A DNA stretch of 64,000 nucleotides from an uncultured Litoreibacter sp. (GTDB lineage: Bacteria > Pseudomonadota > Alphaproteobacteria > Rhodobacterales > Rhodobacteraceae): contig CANLOU010000005.1 in NCBI GenBank assembly GCA_947492995.1, positions 41,744-105,743 on the forward strand, written 5' to 3'. Position numbers and translations under genes: made by a program. The notes beneath the pieces were generated by a model. It ran no database searches and was not told the DNA's origin. It was given only the letters and a program-made list of their open reading frames with translations. Positions 7,658-15,870 of the stretch are shown here, in pieces. The number at the start of each line of letters is the position of its first letter. The first letter of the stretch is position 1.

Positions 7658-8998
7658 TTACAGTTCCGCGCCCGCTTTCATTTCCTGCCACTTGAGCACG
7701 GCTGTTGCGCCCGCCCTTGCGATGAGGGCTGGCGGCAGTTTCGTGGGTTGCGGTGCGCTAAGGGCGCGGTCGAGGCGGGCGGAGCGCGTTTGAGTTGCCA
7801 GCTCAGCGGCGAGCAGGCCCGACAGCGTGCCGCGCGTGGTCCCAAGACCGTTTTGGCAACACGCCGCGTAAAGGCTGTTTTCAAGCTCGCCCACCACGCT
7901 GACGTTGTTTCGGCTCAGGCAAAGGCGTCCGCCCCAGCGGTACTGCATTTCGACCTGCCCCAGCATCGGGAAGCGCGCCCGGAAGGCGCGGTCATGGTCG
8001 CGGGCCACTGATGTGATGCGCCGGTCGGTGACCTCCATGCTTGGGTCAAACGTGAAGCGGTTGCGTATGAGAATTCGGTCGCCTTCAGCACTTTGGATGC
8101 GGCGCACGGTTGTTCCCATTGGATCGGCGGGGGTTATCCCCCAAACCGCCGCGCCGCCAAGCTTTGCGGTCTCGGCCTCGGTCAACGCCCGTGTCATGGA
8201 TGCATAGGTGAAGACATGCATCAGCCGGTTCTGCATGTAGCCAAAGCTGTTGAGATGGCCGTTGACCGCCAGAATAACCTTCTTGGCTGTCACCGACCCC
8301 TTCGGCGAAAAGGCGGTCCACGCCCCATCACACGCCAGCCCCGTCACAGGGCTGTTTTCAAAGATTTGCACACGGTTTGACGCAAGCCCATTGGCCACCC
8401 CGCGCACAAAGGCGGCTGGCTGGATGATCGCGGTTCCAGCTGTGTAAAGCCCGCCGCGATAATAATCGGTGCCGGTTAGATCCTTCATGGCCTTGGCGTC
8501 CAGCAACTCGTGCGCCTCGCCCATCGCGCTGAGATGCGCGGCGTGTTCACGGTTGTGGCTTTCGCCCTTTGCCGTGGCTGCGCCGTTGACCTTGCCGCTA
8601 AGTGCGAAAACATCCGATCCCAGCCCGAATTCGGTCGCCATTTCGGCGGCGAAGGCAATGGCGTGCCGGTTGTCAGAAGTCAGCTGCAGGTCATCATCCA
8701 AGGCACCGCCATAATCGGACGACGCCAGATCATGCGGCAAATCAATCATGAAACCGGAATTACGGCCCGCCGGGCCTTCGGCCACGCGCCGCGCGTCCAG
8801 CACCACAATCCGGTCGGTGGGGCACAGTTGTGACAGGCGTCGGGCAGCGGCGAGGCCCGCAAAGCCCGCGCCGATCACCAACCAATCCGCGCTGACATGG
8901 TCTTCAAGCAGCCTTGGCGGGGCGGCATCCGCTAGCAAGCAGTTCCAAGCCGCGGGGCCGGGGTCAATTGGAAGCTTGCTGACGCGGGTCGGGCGCAT
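7658..8998 (-). CDS. FAD-dependent oxidoreductase of the DAO/DadA type
   Basis: The 446-residue protein shows a Rossmann FAD-binding motif (VIGAGFAGLAAARRL, about residues 41-55). A Gly-Arg-Asn-Ser-Gly segment (about 78-82) is typical of D-amino acid and sarcosine oxidase-like enzymes, and the C-terminal FAD loop (ACCQNGLGTTRGTLSG) is present. Members oxidise secondary or tertiary amines or amino acids to imines, often with release of aldehyde. It lies 1 bp after the MttB-like gene and shares an operon with an aldehyde dehydrogenase, so an N-methylated amine or amino acid is a reasonable substrate class. The exact substrate is not evident. Confidence 0.85.
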   Translation of the reverse strand: MRPTRVSKLPIDPGPAAWNCLLADAAPPRLLEDHVSADWLVIGAGFAGLAAARRLSQLCPTDRIVVLDARRVAEGPAGRNSGFMIDLPHDLASSDYGGALDDDLQLTSDNRHAIAFAAEMATEFGLGSDVFALSGKVNGAATAKGESHNREHAAHLSAMGEAHELLDAKAMKDLTGTDYYRGGLYTAGTAIIQPAAFVRGVANGLASNRVQIFENSPVTGLACDGAWTAFSPKGSVTAKKVILAVNGHLNSFGYMQNRLMHVFTYASMTRALTEAETAKLGGAAVWGITPADPMGTTVRRIQSAEGDRILIRNRFTFDPSMEVTDRRITSVARDHDRAFRARFPMLGQVEMQYRWGGRLCLSRNNVSVVGELENSLYAACCQNGLGTTRGTLSGLLAAELATQTRSARLDRALSAPQPTKLPPALIARAGATAVLKWQEMKAGAEL

Positions 8999-8999
8999 C

Positions 9000-10550
9000 T
9001 CAATGATCCTGATTTAACGCATCTGCTGCGGGGATCTCGCGTTCGCGCCGGGCGATGTAGTCCAGCAGGGCCTCATCCACCGCCACATCCAGCTTGGGTT
9101 CCTCATACTCGTTGAGAAGGTCGCGCACCCGTTGCAAGGCGCGCTCATTGATCTCGACCGCGCCGTCGGCCTGCCATTGCTCGATGGAGTTGTTGTCGAA
9201 CATCTCGGGCATGAAGAACGCCTGCTGAAAATTCTCCAACGTATGGGGGTGGCCCAGATAATGACCGCCCGGCCCTACGTCACGCACCGCCTGCAGCGCC
9301 GCGTCGAAGTCATCCCATTTGATGCCCGACACCATCCGGTGACCCATCGCGCATTGTTCCGCATCGACCACAAACTTGGCCATGGAGCAATGCATGCCGG
9401 CTTCGTTCCATCCGGCGGAATGCCAGATGTAATTGGCCCCCGACATCAGCACCGCCATCATGGTGCTGGCGCTTTCATACCCCGCTTGCGCGTCAAAGGT
9501 CTTTGACCCGCCCAACGTGTTCGAGGTGCGCCACGGCACATCATAAAACCGCGCCATCTGGCCGATCATCATGTTCATCAGGCTGATTTCGGGAGTCCCC
9601 GCCATGGGCGCGCCGGATTTCATCGACACTGTCGCCAGATAATGCCCGTAAATCGCGGGCGTGCCCTGTCGCACCACCTGCGTGTAGGCAAGACAGCTGA
9701 GGGCTTCGGCGTTCACCTGTGCCACGGTTGGCGCGACGCTTGCCGGCGTGTTCGCCCCGCCCAGCACAAACGGAGAGCACAGGATTGGCTGGTTGTATTT
9801 CGCAAAAGCCCTGAGCGCGCCCAGCATGGTTTCGTCCCAGACCAGCGGCGAGTTGCCGTTGCAGTTTCCGGTCACCACCGGGTTGTTCATCATGAAGTCG
9901 CGGCCAAACAGGATCGCGCACATCTCCATCACGTCTTCGGCGTTTTTCGGGCTGGTGGTCATGCCCATGAATGTTTTGTCGGAATGTTTCATCGACGAAT
10001 AGGTGATCCGCAGATGCCGCTGGCTGATCGGGTGGTCGTAGGGCTCGACGATATGGTGGGCCGAGGAATGGATCGCGGGCAGCATATGGCTGAGCTTGTG
10101 GAAGTTTGCGAGGTCTTCCAGCGTCGGGTTGCGGCGCACATCGTCCATGTCGCGCAGATAGGGCGCGCCCGTCATGGGCACAAAGATCGAATGATCGTTG
10201 CCGAAGGGCAGGTTGTTGGCCGGGTTGCGGGCGGTGTAGGTGAAGGCCGACGGGATCGTCTTTATCAACTCGCGCACAAGGCCACGGTCCAGATGCACGG
10301 TTTCGCCGCGCACATCAGCGCCTGCGCGCTTCCAGTCTGCCAAGGCGATGGGGTCGCGAAACACCACGCCCACATCTTCCAGGATGGACATCGAGGCATC
10401 GTCGATCTTTTCGATCTTCTCGGGGCTCATGGGTTCGACCAACGGGATGCCGCGCTTGAGCGCCGGCAGCATTTTCACATCACGCTGCTGACGGACGGCT
10501 TTGCGCGCACCGCGGCCCCGGCGGACCTTTCCGACGGCGTCAACGCTCAT
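9000..10550 (-). CDS. MttB-like (trimethylamine methyltransferase family) protein, non-pyrrolysine type
   Basis: This 516-residue product is a full-length member of the MttB superfamily. The reading frame has no internal amber codon, so it is not a pyrrolysine enzyme. The N-terminus (about 35-60: VEPMSPEKIEKIDDASMSILEDVG) and the central PVVTGNCNGNSPLVWDETM and GGSKTFDAQAGYESA segments match the TIM-barrel core. Characterised non-pyrrolysine relatives demethylate betaines such as glycine betaine, proline betaine or carnitine and pass the methyl group to a corrinoid protein. No corrinoid protein is in the window, so it may use a partner elsewhere or a different chemistry. The start overlaps the aldehyde dehydrogenase stop by 4 bp. 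Confidence 0.85.
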   Translation of the reverse strand: MSVDAVGKVRRGRGARKAVRQQRDVKMLPALKRGIPLVEPMSPEKIEKIDDASMSILEDVGVVFRDPIALADWKRAGADVRGETVHLDRGLVRELIKTIPSAFTYTARNPANNLPFGNDHSIFVPMTGAPYLRDMDDVRRNPTLEDLANFHKLSHMLPAIHSSAHHIVEPYDHPISQRHLRITYSSMKHSDKTFMGMTTSPKNAEDVMEMCAILFGRDFMMNNPVVTGNCNGNSPLVWDETMLGALRAFAKYNQPILCSPFVLGGANTPASVAPTVAQVNAEALSCLAYTQVVRQGTPAIYGHYLATVSMKSGAPMAGTPEISLMNMMIGQMARFYDVPWRTSNTLGGSKTFDAQAGYESASTMMAVLMSGANYIWHSAGWNEAGMHCSMAKFVVDAEQCAMGHRMVSGIKWDDFDAALQAVRDVGPGGHYLGHPHTLENFQQAFFMPEMFDNNSIEQWQADGAVEINERALQRVRDLLNEYEEPKLDVAVDEALLDYIARREREIPAADALNQDH

Positions 10551-12025
10551 CCGACATTATCCCCGTCGCAAGGGTCGCTGAGGTCGATCCAGATCGTTTT
10601 GAGTTCGGTAAACTGGTCATGTGCGTGGACACCATTGTCGCGCCCGCCAAACCCGGACTGCTTGTAGCCCCCGAATGGCGTGGCGATATCGCCCTCGCCG
10701 TAACAATTCACGGTCACGGTGCCTGCGCGAATATCGCGCGCAGCGCGGATCGCTTTGCGCGTGTTGGCGGTGAAGACGCTGGCGGCCAGCCCGTATTCGG
10801 TCTGGTTGGCCACGGCGACTGCTTCGTCATTGCTGGCCACTTCGATGACGCTGAGAACCGGGCCGAAGATCTCGTCCCGCGCCTTTGGGTCGTCTTTCCC
10901 AACGTGATAGATCACCGGCGTGACGTATGGCCCGTCACCCTTGTCCGCCTTGTCGAGGTAGCCACGCACTTTGGCGCAATGCTCCGCATCAATCAGCGCG
11001 CCAATATGGGTGCCGGGGTCCAGCGGGTCGCCGGTTTTCCAGTTCCGCAGGCGGGCCTCGATCTTTTCCAACAGCGCTGGTTTCACGGCCTGATGCACAA
11101 TCAGCCGCGACGTGGCGGAGCAGTTCTGACCCGCGTTCCAAAACGCGGCGTTGACCACGTGTTCGGCCACATGGTCCAGGTTTTCGGCATCGTCAAACAC
11201 GACTGCTGGGTTTTTGCCGCCGCATTCCAGCACAACCTTTTTGAGGTTGCTGTCGGCGGCGTAACGCAAGAACCGTTTGCCGGTCTCGGTGGAGCCGGTG
11301 AAGCTGACCATATCAACGTCATTATGCATCCCAAGCGGCTGGCCCACGGAGGGACCATCGCCCGGCAAGACCTGCAGCACCCCGCGTGGAATGCCCGCGT
11401 CATGGGCAAGTTCGGCCACGCGCAAGGCCGTCATCGACGTCTGCTCTGCCGGTTTCACGATAACCGAGCAGCCCGCCGCAAGCGCCGGGCCGATCTTCCA
11501 TGCCAGCATCATCAGCGGGAAATTCCATGGCAGCACGGCGCCGACCACCCCAATGGGTTCGCGCACAATCATCGAGATAGCGTCGTCGCCGGTTGGGCTG
11601 GTTTGGTCATAGATCTTGTCTATGGCCTCGGCGTGCCACTTGATGCAGTGAATGGTCTCCGGGACGTCGATGGTCTCGCAATCCAGGATGGGCTTGCCGC
11701 TTTCAAGGCTTTCCATCACGGCCAGCTCGCGCCGGTTGCGGGTGATGAGTTTGCACAGCCGGATCAGAACGTCCTTGCGCTCGGACGGGTGCAGTTTTGA
11801 CCACCGCCCCTGATCGAACGCTTCGCGGGCTTTTGTGACGGCAAAATCGACGTCTTCGCTGTTGCAGCCTGCAATTTCCACAAGCGCCTCGCCCGTGGCA
11901 GGATTTGTCGTCGTGAACGGCGCGCCTTTGCCGCGCTGGAACTTGCCGTCGATAAAGGGGGTGCGCGGAAAGTCGAGGTCCTGGGCGATTGCCTTGTATT
12001 CGCCATGGGTCAAAAGATCGCTCAT
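10547..12025 (-). CDS. NAD(P)-dependent aldehyde dehydrogenase (PuuC/BetB-like)
   Basis: The 492-residue protein is a complete ALDH. It has the PWNFPLMMLAWKIGPALAAGCSVIVKP cofactor-binding region (cofactor Lys near residue 187), the SFTGSTETGK turn, the general-base Glu in LECGGKNP, and the catalytic Cys in NAGQNCSATSRL. It oxidises an aldehyde to a carboxylate with NAD(P)+. Overall pattern is closest to gamma-aminobutyraldehyde, betaine-aldehyde or PuuC-type enzymes. It overlaps the DHDPS-like gene upstream and the MttB-like gene downstream by 4 bp each. It probably oxidises the aldehyde released by the FAD enzyme or aldolase of the same operon. Confidence 0.9.
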   Translation of the reverse strand: MSDLLTHGEYKAIAQDLDFPRTPFIDGKFQRGKGAPFTTTNPATGEALVEIAGCNSEDVDFAVTKAREAFDQGRWSKLHPSERKDVLIRLCKLITRNRRELAVMESLESGKPILDCETIDVPETIHCIKWHAEAIDKIYDQTSPTGDDAISMIVREPIGVVGAVLPWNFPLMMLAWKIGPALAAGCSVIVKPAEQTSMTALRVAELAHDAGIPRGVLQVLPGDGPSVGQPLGMHNDVDMVSFTGSTETGKRFLRYAADSNLKKVVLECGGKNPAVVFDDAENLDHVAEHVVNAAFWNAGQNCSATSRLIVHQAVKPALLEKIEARLRNWKTGDPLDPGTHIGALIDAEHCAKVRGYLDKADKGDGPYVTPVIYHVGKDDPKARDEIFGPVLSVIEVASNDEAVAVANQTEYGLAASVFTANTRKAIRAARDIRAGTVTVNCYGEGDIATPFGGYKQSGFGGRDNGVHAHDQFTELKTIWIDLSDPCDGDNVG

Positions 12026-12930
12026 ATCGCCTCTCCGGTGATGTTCGAAATGGTGGTGTTCATGGTGCGGATCACCTCGGCCAGCTGGCGCTTGTCATCC
12101 TTGTTCAAGGGCTGAAGCGGCTTGCGCGGCGGGCCCGCGTCAATGCCACGCAAGGTGAGACCATATTTGATGCATTGGACAAATTTGCCGCCCTGCTCCA
12201 GCACGCTCATCAAGGGCAGCATGGCTGACATGATGGCGCGACCTTTGGTGAAATCCCCTTCGACCGCGCAGGCCTTATAAAGCGCCAGATGCGCCTCGGG
12301 GGCGAAATTGGACCCTGCACAGACCCAGGACCGCGCGCCCCATGCAAAGAATTCAAGCGCCTGGTCGTCCATACCGCAAGACAGCGCAATATGGGGATAG
12401 TCGCGCGCCAGCATGTGGACCCGGTTTATGTCGCCGGAGCTTTCCTTGATGGCGCAAAAATTGGGCGACCGCCCCAGCCTGTCGAGCGTTTCCTCATCCA
12501 TGTTGACCGACATCCGGCCCGGATAATTGTAAAGCATCGCCGGAAGGTTTGCGGCCCGATCAATGGCCAAAGCATGCAAGGCAATCTCGCGGCCCGTGGG
12601 GTAGGCGTAGGGCGGCGTTGCGATCAAAAGCGCATCGGCCCCCGCCTTCTTGGCTTCTTGTGCGAAGCCAACGCTGTCCTCGGTACGGATCGCGCCAGTG
12701 CCGACGATCATCGGCACGCGTTTGTCGATCAAATCGGCGCATCGGTTCATCATCCAAATGCGTTCGGCTTCCGTCTGCGCGTAATACTCCCCCGTTGACC
12801 CAGCAACGATTATGCCATGCACACCGGCGAAAATCAGATGCTCGACAGTCTGTGCCAGCGCCTCCTCGTTGCACGAAAAGTCGTCGTGGTAGGGCGTCAC
12901 GATCGGGGTGTAGATGCCTTCAAACTGCAT
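12022..12930 (-). CDS. Dihydrodipicolinate synthase-family lyase/aldolase
   Basis: The 302-residue TIM-barrel enzyme has the DHDPS/NAL hallmarks: GSTGEYYAQT (about residues 44-53), the catalytic Tyr in YNYPGRMSVN (about 133-142), and the Schiff-base Lys in AIKESSGD (about 162-169). Family members do reversible pyruvate-dependent aldol reactions or decarboxylating dehydrations of keto acids. Placement in a GntR-controlled catabolic operon with an aldehyde dehydrogenase argues for a catabolic lyase rather than the lysine-pathway DapA. It overlaps the GntR gene by 11 bp and the ALDH gene by 4 bp. Confidence 0.88.
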   Translation of the reverse strand: MQFEGIYTPIVTPYHDDFSCNEEALAQTVEHLIFAGVHGIIVAGSTGEYYAQTEAERIWMMNRCADLIDKRVPMIVGTGAIRTEDSVGFAQEAKKAGADALLIATPPYAYPTGREIALHALAIDRAANLPAMLYNYPGRMSVNMDEETLDRLGRSPNFCAIKESSGDINRVHMLARDYPHIALSCGMDDQALEFFAWGARSWVCAGSNFAPEAHLALYKACAVEGDFTKGRAIMSAMLPLMSVLEQGGKFVQCIKYGLTLRGIDAGPPRKPLQPLNKDDKRQLAEVIRTMNTTISNITGEAI

Positions 12931-13624
12931 TGCGTCGGTCTTTCATCGAGATCACATCCAAGGGGAGCGGGTCGGGGCGGACATATTTTTCCAACTGATC
13001 GCGCGACAGGTCCCAGTGCTGCAGCGTCAGATCGGTGGCAATCGTGGGCTCTTGCGCCTCAATCGCGGAAATCATCGCGTCATGCTGTTCGATTGCTTTG
13101 CGAACCCGGGTTTGGTCGGCCTCGGATTGCGGGGCAAAAAACGTCTGGCTCAGCCGCGTGTGGTCCACCAGCATGCGCTTCAGCCCGGCGAACAAATAGG
13201 GGTTCTGCGCCATTTCGCCGATGTGTTCGTGAAACTCGTGGTTCAGCAGTCCGGCCTTGGCGGCCTCCCCCGCTTTTGCCGCTTGCGCAAAGGCAAGCTG
13301 AACGGTTTTGAGCTGCCCCAATTGCCGCGAGGTGCGGTTTTCGGCGGCCTGACGCGCGATGGCGCAATAGATCAGCGGCGCGGTCTGAAAAAAGACCCGC
13401 ATGGTTGAAAAGTCCATGGATTCGACCTTGGCGCCGCGGTTCTCTTCCAGCCTGACAAAGCCGCCTCCCGCTAACCGATGCAAAATTTCGCGCAGTGGCG
13501 TCCGGGAGATGCCGTATTCCTCGGCAAGGCTTGCTTCGTCCAGGTCGGAGCCCGGAGGAATGTCCTGCGTCAGGATGCGGGCGCGCAGATCCGCCGCACA
13601 ATGCGCCTTGTTGTGTTTCGCCAT
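12920..13624 (-). CDS. GntR-family transcriptional regulator (FadR/FCD type)
   Basis: The 234-residue protein has an N-terminal winged helix (about residues 8-72, with DEASLAEEYGISRTPLREILHRLAGGGFVRLEENRGAKV) and an all-helical C-terminal FCD effector domain (about 90-220). That domain includes the NHEFHEHIGEMAQN and QHDAMISAI segments carrying likely metal- and ligand-binding residues. It is the first gene of the minus-strand operon running to the MttB-like and FAD genes. A perfect palindrome, ATTTGTATACAAAT, lies 18 bp upstream of the start codon, so it probably represses its own operon until a pathway substrate binds. Confidence 0.9.
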   Translation of the reverse strand: MAKHNKAHCAADLRARILTQDIPPGSDLDEASLAEEYGISRTPLREILHRLAGGGFVRLEENRGAKVESMDFSTMRVFFQTAPLIYCAIARQAAENRTSRQLGQLKTVQLAFAQAAKAGEAAKAGLLNHEFHEHIGEMAQNPYLFAGLKRMLVDHTRLSQTFFAPQSEADQTRVRKAIEQHDAMISAIEAQEPTIATDLTLQHWDLSRDQLEKYVRPDPLPLDVISMKDRRNAV

Positions 13625-13641
13625 TATTATCTCCCTGTACT

Positions 13642-13655
13642 ATTTGTATACAAAT
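13642..13655. promoter_or_regulatory. Probable GntR operator (perfect 14-bp palindrome)
   Basis: ATTTGTATACAAAT is a perfect palindrome with the TTGTATACAA core typical of FadR/VanR-type GntR operators. It lies directly upstream of the GntR start codon at 13624 and is the only operator candidate in the short gap before the MBL gene. This suggests autoregulation of the whole catabolic operon. The assignment is by pattern only. Confidence 0.7.
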
Positions 13656-13686
13656 ACAATACAAAGGAGGTCAATGCTGAGCCGCG

Positions 13687-14946
13687 CTAGCTGGGCTGGC
13701 TCCGAAGGCGTTTGGCCTCCCAAAGATAGCTGTTGCGCGCTGTGGCGTTGATCTCAGTGTGTGCCAGATCTTGCAATGTGCTTGCTTTCAGTTCCCTGAC
13801 ATCAACCCCGACCGCCAGCAGGTGGTCGCACAGCTCCAGCGTCCATTGGTGGTCGGTGCTGGCATGCGCGGCGGCGCTCAGCGCCTCGACCCCGCCTGCA
13901 AGGACGATCATATGCTTGGCCCGCGCCTTGTCTGACAGGGTTCCAAGATGTGTCGGGTTGCCATCATACCACCCCAAAGTACCAACCGCGAAGGCGCGGG
14001 CCGACCATGAGGCTTTGCCGTAAAATTCACCCAGCCACGGCTTGTCTGCCAGATCGGCTGGCAGCGAGATGCTGGCGGCGATGTCATCCAGCGACAGGCC
14101 AGCATCCATGCCATCGGCCGTGTGCTGCATAACATGAAGAATGGCCCGCGCCGTCGAGGTCAGAACCTCAGACACGCGGTCCTTGCCAAAAACGGGCCGC
14201 GTGTGGCCCGGTGCCAGGACCTGCGCCCCGAACCCGTCCAGCATGGTCAGCGTGTCAGCCCAGGCCTGAAAATCGCGATAGGGCGTGCCGCGAATGGCGT
14301 AGAGGTTGGGGAAGGCGTGATACCAGTTGTCGCCGGGGATCAGAACACCGCTTTGCGGAAACCAGAGTGCGATATGATCCGGGGTTTCGCCGGGCGCGAA
14401 GACCAGTTCAACCTCGACCCCATCAAGATCCATGGTGCATGGCCCTGCGATAAGGCGGTTCGGCGGTATGTGACCCGCACCCAACCCCTCCGTCGGGCGG
14501 TCGCCGGGGCCGCATCCGATGCTCACCCGCTCCTGCGGGGTCAGCCCGAGGCCGAATTGAGCCAGCGTTCTGCGCCCAAGCGCCTTGGCCGGTGCAATAC
14601 GGGTCTCGTCTTGCCCTACCAGATCAGACGAAAAGTCCGCATGGGCGACAATCTCGATCTCGCGGCCTTCGGCAAACACCGATGCCCCAGAGATATGGTC
14701 CCGGTGGCTATGGGTATAAATGATCCGGTCGATGGGCTTGTCAGTGATCTTTCGAAATTCCCTCAGCACATTGGTGGCCGCAGCGGTGCTTTCAGATGTG
14801 TCGACAATCGTGACCGACGACGCGCCCACAATCATGTGCTGGGTGGAGGCCGCAAAACCCACAGCGGTATAAATGCCGGGGCATAGCTCGATGATGGCCT
14901 TCTCGAATTGCGTTGCGTTATGGGCGACCAGTTCTTCGTTTGCCAT
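13687..14946 (-). CDS. MBL-fold hydrolase with alkylsulfatase-type dimerisation domain
   Basis: The 419-residue product has the metal-binding HxHxDH motif (YTHSHRDHISGA, about residues 80-91), a GETPDHIALW segment, and the distal APGHTRPV metal-ligand region. The following helical part contains GTLGWYDGNPTHL (about 316-328), the hallmark of the alkylsulfatase (SdsA1/BDS1) dimerisation domain. Classical enzymes are about 650 residues with an extra SCP2-like C-terminus. This shorter protein keeps only the catalytic and part of the helical domain, so the substrate may be an alkyl sulfate or another ester. ATG 14946 is preceded by GGGAG. It is divergent from the SDR gene. Confidence 0.82.
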   Translation of the reverse strand: MANEELVAHNATQFEKAIIELCPGIYTAVGFAASTQHMIVGASSVTIVDTSESTAAATNVLREFRKITDKPIDRIIYTHSHRDHISGASVFAEGREIEIVAHADFSSDLVGQDETRIAPAKALGRRTLAQFGLGLTPQERVSIGCGPGDRPTEGLGAGHIPPNRLIAGPCTMDLDGVEVELVFAPGETPDHIALWFPQSGVLIPGDNWYHAFPNLYAIRGTPYRDFQAWADTLTMLDGFGAQVLAPGHTRPVFGKDRVSEVLTSTARAILHVMQHTADGMDAGLSLDDIAASISLPADLADKPWLGEFYGKASWSARAFAVGTLGWYDGNPTHLGTLSDKARAKHMIVLAGGVEALSAAAHASTDHQWTLELCDHLLAVGVDVRELKASTLQDLAHTEINATARNSYLWEAKRLRSQPS

Positions 14947-15038
14947 GCTGCGCTGCTCCCTGCCTGACTTGCCTTGACTGTAACATTCGTTTGGTTGTCA
15001 TGTTTATAAAATCCGCGGCTTCTGGACGAGGGCAACAG

Positions 15039-15851
15039 ATGAGCAGAACCTACGCAGTGACCGGTGTCGCAAGCGGCATCGGGGCCGAGCTTGCCAGCCT
15101 CCTGAAATCTCAGGGCCACGCGGTTATTGGTTTTGACCGGGTCGCCCCCACTGTCGCGCTGGACCATTACATCGCATTGGACCTCAGCGATGACGCCGGG
15201 CTGCTGGCAGCCGCCGCGCGGACACCGCTTGCCATTGACGGGCTGTGCAACAACGCAGGTCTGCCGCCCCGCCCCGGACAGGAGGCGCTGATCCTGCAGG
15301 TCAATTTCACCGGCACGCGGGCGTTCACGCAGGCGATGCTGCCCCATCTCAAGCCGGGCGCATCCATTGTGAATATGGCGTCACGCGCCGGTCATGGCTG
15401 GCGGGACAATTTGGAGCAGGTCAAAGCATTTGCGGCGCTGCACCAGCAAGACGCGGTCGCGGCTTTCGTCGTCGCCGAGGGCCTTGACGCTACGCGATGC
15501 TATAACCTGTCTAAGGAGGCCGTGATCCTTTGGACCATCGCGATGACCGAGACGATGGTCGCCCGCGACATCCGTATCAATTCCCTCAGCCCTGGCGGAG
15601 TCTCGACGGGGATATTGGGCGACTTTCAGCGCGCATTTGGCGATCAGATGGCCCGCAACGTTGCGCGTGCAGGGCGGCCCGGAACAGCGCAAGAGATTGC
15701 GCAGATCGCGGCCTTTGCCCTGTCCCCGGACTGCAATTGGCTGAAGGGGGCTGACATCGCCATTGATGGCGGCATGGGGGCGTTCAACATGACGGATGCG
15801 CTTGGCTTGGATGCGATGCGCATTGACGCGACGTCTGACTCTGAAAGATAG
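15039..15851 (+). CDS. Short-chain dehydrogenase/reductase (SDR)
   Basis: The 270-residue SDR has the TGVASGIG cofactor motif (about residues 7-14), the NNAG motif, a catalytic Ser in NMASRAG, and the YNLSK Tyr/Lys pair. It should reversibly oxidise an alcohol with NAD(P). The longer upstream in-frame start at 14913 would run into the divergent MBL gene, so ATG 15039 was preferred; it is the start directly before MSRTYAVTG. The gene sits between sulfatase-type genes, so it may oxidise the alcohol released after desulfation; that role is inferred from position. Confidence 0.85.
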   Translation: MSRTYAVTGVASGIGAELASLLKSQGHAVIGFDRVAPTVALDHYIALDLSDDAGLLAAAARTPLAIDGLCNNAGLPPRPGQEALILQVNFTGTRAFTQAMLPHLKPGASIVNMASRAGHGWRDNLEQVKAFAALHQQDAVAAFVVAEGLDATRCYNLSKEAVILWTIAMTETMVARDIRINSLSPGGVSTGILGDFQRAFGDQMARNVARAGRPGTAQEIAQIAAFALSPDCNWLKGADIAIDGGMGAFNMTDALGLDAMRIDATSDSER

Positions 15852-15870
15852 CCGCCGCCTGCCCTTTCCC

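Noticed and set aside
9000..10550. Pyrrolysine (amber read-through) in the MttB-like gene
   Set aside because: The frame is continuous over 516 codons without an internal TAG and no PylRS-type gene is present.
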